Shown here piece after piece: positions 6,096 to 8,095 of a stretch of 8,095 bases of DNA. The position numbers were made by a program, and so were the translations under genes. The stretch is from Desulfatitalea sp. UBA4791 (GTDB taxonomy: Bacteria > Desulfobacterota > Desulfobacteria > Desulfobacterales > Desulfosarcinaceae). The notes beneath the pieces are model-generated. The model searched no databases. It saw nothing but the letters and a program-made list of their open reading frames with translations, and was not told where the DNA came from. The stretch covers positions 1,224 through 9,318 of the forward strand of contig DHGT01000136.1 in the NCBI GenBank assembly GCA_002402905.1, written 5' to 3'. Every line of letters begins with the position of its first letter. The first letter of the stretch is position 1.

Positions 6096-6101
6096 TATAA
6101 T
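6096..6101 (+). promoter_or_regulatory. Candidate -10 box for the nitroreductase-nudC operon
   Basis: A perfect TATAAT lies 121 bp upstream of the nitroreductase start. No good -35 box stands at the usual 16-18 bp spacing, so an activator may be needed or the match may be chance. If used, it gives a leader of roughly 115 nt that contains the hairpin at 6148-6165. Confidence 0.35.
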
Positions 6102-6147
6102 CGGATGAACCTTGTTTTTGACTCGTTTGCGGCTGGTTGTACCACTG

Positions 6148-6165
6148 CCGGTCGTGTCGGACCGG
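6148..6165 (+). promoter_or_regulatory. Hairpin in the nitroreductase leader
   Basis: CCGGTC-GTGTCG-GACCGG has perfect 6-bp G/C-rich arms and a 6-nt loop, 57 bp before the start codon. It could be a leader stem-loop or an operator. No known riboswitch pattern was recognised around it. Confidence 0.3.
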
Positions 6166-6222
6166 GCTGAGCGCCGTTGCCGTAACGAATCGATATGTTT
6201 CTAATTCAAGGGGGATCGCAGG

Positions 6223-6744
6223 ATGAACACCAGGCTTGACTTTATCTTCACCCGTCGCAGCGTACGGAAGTACCTGGACAAGGACATTCCGGCGGCGATG
6301 CTGCACGACCTGCTCGAGGCCGGCATGGCGGCGCCATCGGCCCGGGCGGCCGACCCCCTGCATTTCATCGTCATCACCGAAAGGGCGGGACTCGACGCGA
6401 TCGCCACGGTCCTGCCGTACGCCAAGATGCTGCACTCCGCCCCGGCGGCGATCGTGGTCTGCGGCGATCCGGAGCGGGCCCCGGGTGGGCTCGAGCCCAA
6501 CCTGGTGCAGGACGGCAGCGCCGCTGTCGAAAACATCCTGCTGGCGGCCACCGCGCTCGGTCTCGGTTCCTGCTGGCTGGGCGTCTATCCCCATCAGGAC
6601 CGTATCGACGGCCTGCGCACCCAGTTGCAACTGCCGCCCCGAATCGTGCCGGTGGCCGGCATCGCCCTGGGCTGGCCGGCCGTCGTCCCCGAGGCACGGA
6701 CCCGCTACCGGCCCGAACGCGTTCACTGGGAGCGCTGGCAGTGA
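6223..6744 (+). CDS. Nitroreductase family protein (FMN-dependent)
   Basis: This 173-residue protein is a short member of the nitroreductase fold. Family members bind FMN at a dimer interface and reduce nitro compounds, quinones, flavins or enones with NAD(P)H in the cytoplasm. The N-terminal FMN-phosphate motif is TRRSVRKY (10-17). The second FMN region is APSARAADPLHFIVI (about 37-51). The helix GSAAVENILLAATALGLGSCWLGVY (about 98-121) is the typical core segment, and GIALGWP near residue 155 is the usual late FMN-contact turn. The start is supported by AAGGGGG 8 nt upstream of ATG 6223. The stop overlaps the GTG of nudC by 4 bp, so the two are probably translationally coupled. Third positions are strongly G/C. 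The electron acceptor cannot be deduced. Confidence 0.93.
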   Translation: MNTRLDFIFTRRSVRKYLDKDIPAAMLHDLLEAGMAAPSARAADPLHFIVITERAGLDAIATVLPYAKMLHSAPAAIVVCGDPERAPGGLEPNLVQDGSAAVENILLAATALGLGSCWLGVYPHQDRIDGLRTQLQLPPRIVPVAGIALGWPAVVPEARTRYRPERVHWERWQ

Positions 6745-7568
6745 GCGGCGAGGCGCGATTTTTCATCGTCCGGGAGGATAAGGTGCTGGTTCCCGCGGAC
6801 CGGCTGGAGATCACCGCCTTTACCGCCGGCGACTGGCTCCAACTGCAGGCCCACGCCGCTACCATCCTGCCGTTGGACAAGGGGCCTGGCAGCAGCGACT
6901 TTGCCGTGGAGCTGGACCCGGATTTCGAGGCCGGCGAAGGGTTCGAGTGGATGAGGCTGCGCCGCCTCGTCGGCCGGGTCGCTGACGCCGAGTTCGATGC
7001 CTGGGGCAAGGCGGCCCAGCTCCTGCACTGGCACAGGACCCACCGCTACTGCGGCCGGTGCGGCCAGGCGACGATCGCCCACGCCAGCGAACAGGCGATG
7101 GTCTGTCCGGCCTGTTCATTATCGTGGTACCCGCGGATTTCGCCCTGTGTCATCGTCCTCGTCACCCGCGGCGAAGAGCTGCTGCTGGCGCGGTCGCCGC
7201 GCTTCCAGGAGGGGATGTACAGCACCCTGGCCGGTTTTGTCGAGCCGGGCGAGTCGGTGGAAACCGCCGTGCACCGGGAGATCGGCGAGGAGGTGGCCAT
7301 CCGCGTCGGCGGGCTCCGTTATTTCGGCAGTCAGCCCTGGCCCTTCCCGGGCCAGCTGATGCTCGGCTTCCTCGCCGAATATGCCGGCGGCGAGATCGAG
7401 GTCGACGGGGTGGAGATCAGCGATGCCGCCTGGTACCATTACCGGCGCCTGCCGCTGATCCCCGGGCCGGGGACGATCGCCGGCCGGATGATCAGGCACT
7501 ATCGGCACCTTCTTGACGGTGAAGGACCAGGGGCGGAGGACCGGGATCGGCTCCGCTGCCGGCGATAG
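6741..7568 (+). CDS. nudC: NudC: NAD(H) pyrophosphatase / NAD-RNA decapping Nudix hydrolase
   Basis: This 275-residue protein has the full NudC layout: a variable N-terminal domain (1-95), a zinc ribbon with Cys104, Cys107, Cys122 and Cys125, then a Nudix domain. The Nudix box runs from Gly165 (GFVEPGE) to REIGEEVAI (179-187), with Ala186 where the consensus has Gly. The NudC-specific motif SQPWPFP (197-203) separates it from other Nudix enzymes. NudC cleaves NADH or NAD to NMN(H) and AMP and removes the NAD cap from RNA in E. coli. It starts at GTG 6741 inside GTGA, overlapping the nitroreductase stop, with GGGAG 8 nt upstream. It is slightly longer than the 257-residue E. coli enzyme. Coupling to a nicotinamide-using reductase suggests a role in NAD(H) turnover, which is inference. 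Confidence 0.97.
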   Translation: MSGEARFFIVREDKVLVPADRLEITAFTAGDWLQLQAHAATILPLDKGPGSSDFAVELDPDFEAGEGFEWMRLRRLVGRVADAEFDAWGKAAQLLHWHRTHRYCGRCGQATIAHASEQAMVCPACSLSWYPRISPCVIVLVTRGEELLLARSPRFQEGMYSTLAGFVEPGESVETAVHREIGEEVAIRVGGLRYFGSQPWPFPGQLMLGFLAEYAGGEIEVDGVEISDAAWYHYRRLPLIPGPGTIAGRMIRHYRHLLDGEGPGAEDRDRLRCRR

Positions 7569-7615
7569 ACGGGTGAAAAGATGGTCCGAATCGGGTACAA
7601 GGAAGGAAAAAGGTC

Positions 7616-8095
7616 ATGGCCACGGACCAGGCCCCGACGCTCGGATGCACTGGCGTCGTTCCGGCCCGGAGGCCGTTATCCTCCGGATTCAACCCTTACG
7701 ACCTGAAGACCATGGATGCCTATACCGAAGCCCATCTCTTTGTTGCCGCCATCCGAGTCCTCCAGCACCGCAATCAGAGCCCGCCGCGCCTCGAGGATGT
7801 CAGCGAGATGCTGCAGATCTCCATCGAACTGGGCCATTCGATCTGCCGCCGATTAGCCGGACTCGGGATCATCGAGACCCTGGAGGATCCTTTCTCCATC
7901 ATGCTCGCGGTCGCCGACCACCTCCGGATCGAAAAGATCCCGTGCCAGACGAAGGAGGACAACAGCCTGGCCAGGGAGCTCGAGAAGTTCCAGGCCGGGA
8001 AGAAGAGCATCGACCAGAAGGTGGCCGAGATCCAGGCCGAGATGGCGAAAAAGAAGAAGGCGCTCTTCGCCGATGTCGAGGCGATGTTCAAGAAG
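7616..8095 (+). CDS. Winged-helix/coiled-coil protein of unknown function, 3' end cut by window
   Basis: The frame is open for 160 codons from ATG 7616 to the window end. I do not recognise a named family. After a weakly structured N-terminus, residues 33-100 look like a small winged helix: a helix (MDAYTEAHLFVAAIRVLQ), then PPRLEDVSEMLQISIELGHSICRRLAGLGIIETL, which has the pattern of recognition helix plus wing. From about residue 115 the sequence is highly charged and helical, ending in lysine-rich repeats (QKVAEIQAEMAKKKKALF), a likely coiled coil. ATG 7616 is preceded by AAGGAAGG and AAAAAGG. ATG 7712 (Met33) is a serious alternative because the folded part starts exactly there and residues 1-32 look unstructured. 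The gene follows nudC by 47 bp and may belong to its operon. Regulator or structural DNA-binding protein are both possible. Confidence 0.75.
   Translation, partial: MATDQAPTLGCTGVVPARRPLSSGFNPYDLKTMDAYTEAHLFVAAIRVLQHRNQSPPRLEDVSEMLQISIELGHSICRRLAGLGIIETLEDPFSIMLAVADHLRIEKIPCQTKEDNSLARELEKFQAGKKSIDQKVAEIQAEMAKKKKALFADVEAMFKK

Larger units (their letters stand above)
5467..6222. other. Divergent intergenic region without a convincing gene
   Basis: This 756-bp region lies between the minus-strand receiver-LpxC gene and the plus-strand nitroreductase. Short ORFs exist on both strands, but none has a good ribosome-binding site or a recognised domain. It holds the hairpin at 5512-5536, the A/T-rich palindrome at 5772-5788, a possible coding remnant ending at 6010, a perfect -10 hexamer at 6096-6101 and a small hairpin at 6148-6165. 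It is long for a simple divergent promoter region, leaving room for a small RNA, an unrecognised small gene or a decayed gene. No tRNA or rRNA was seen. Confidence 0.6.

Noticed and set aside
6037..6726. 229-codon minus-strand ORF opposite the nitroreductase
   Set aside because: It is a shadow in G/C-rich DNA; the plus strand carries the nitroreductase motifs, a Shine-Dalgarno and the coupled overlap with nudC.
7058..7516. Arginine-rich out-of-frame ORF inside nudC
   Set aside because: It is a typical frame-shifted reading of G/C-rich coding sequence, while the true frame holds the zinc ribbon and Nudix box.
1..8095. CRISPR array, tRNA/rRNA, transposase or phage genes
   Set aside because: No regularly spaced repeats, tRNA-like T-loop or arm patterns, ribosomal signatures, transposase motifs or phage-type genes were seen on either strand.

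Overview
The window reads as chromosomal DNA of a Gram-negative bacterium, most likely an anaerobic member of the former Deltaproteobacteria (Desulfobacterota). The lipid A enzyme LpxC implies an outer membrane. The ADP-forming acyl-CoA synthetase and the NtrX-like receiver domain fit that group. The taxonomic call is an inference from gene content and style, not from a marker gene.

Layout. The left two thirds (about 1-5466) are read from the minus strand. In transcription order they hold: a 441-residue fusion of a response-regulator receiver domain to a complete LpxC (5466-4141); a small GNAT acetyltransferase (4049-3627); a 375-bp spacer with two interlocked inverted repeats; a YceH/DUF480 protein (3251-2613); a small SlyD/FKBP-like protein with a C-terminal cysteine tail (2558-2157); and a large ADP-forming acyl-CoA synthetase (2016 to beyond base 1). 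A 756-bp gap without a convincing gene (5467-6222) separates these from a divergent plus-strand cluster. That cluster holds a short nitroreductase (6223-6744), NudC NADH/NAD-RNA pyrophosphatase overlapping it by 4 bp (6741-7568), and a winged-helix/coiled-coil protein cut by the window end (7616 onward).

How the genes relate. The plus-strand cluster looks like an operon: a GTGA overlap, then a 47-bp gap. Its first two products both use nicotinamide nucleotides, one as a flavin reductase and one as a NAD(H)-cleaving or RNA-decapping enzyme. YceH, the SlyD-like protein and the acyl-CoA synthetase may share a transcript (gaps of 54 and 140 bp), but no shared pathway is obvious. The plus-strand genes are visibly richer in G/C at third codon positions than the minus-strand genes, most clearly compared with the GNAT gene.

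Most notable item. The receiver-LpxC fusion keeps all receiver phosphorylation residues and all LpxC metal-binding and catalytic residues, but lacks the long C-terminal tail through which E. coli LpxC is degraded. This suggests that the committed step of lipid A synthesis is controlled by phosphorylation. Second are the interlocked inverted repeats behind the GNAT gene, and third the SlyD-like protein that has lost its insert domain.
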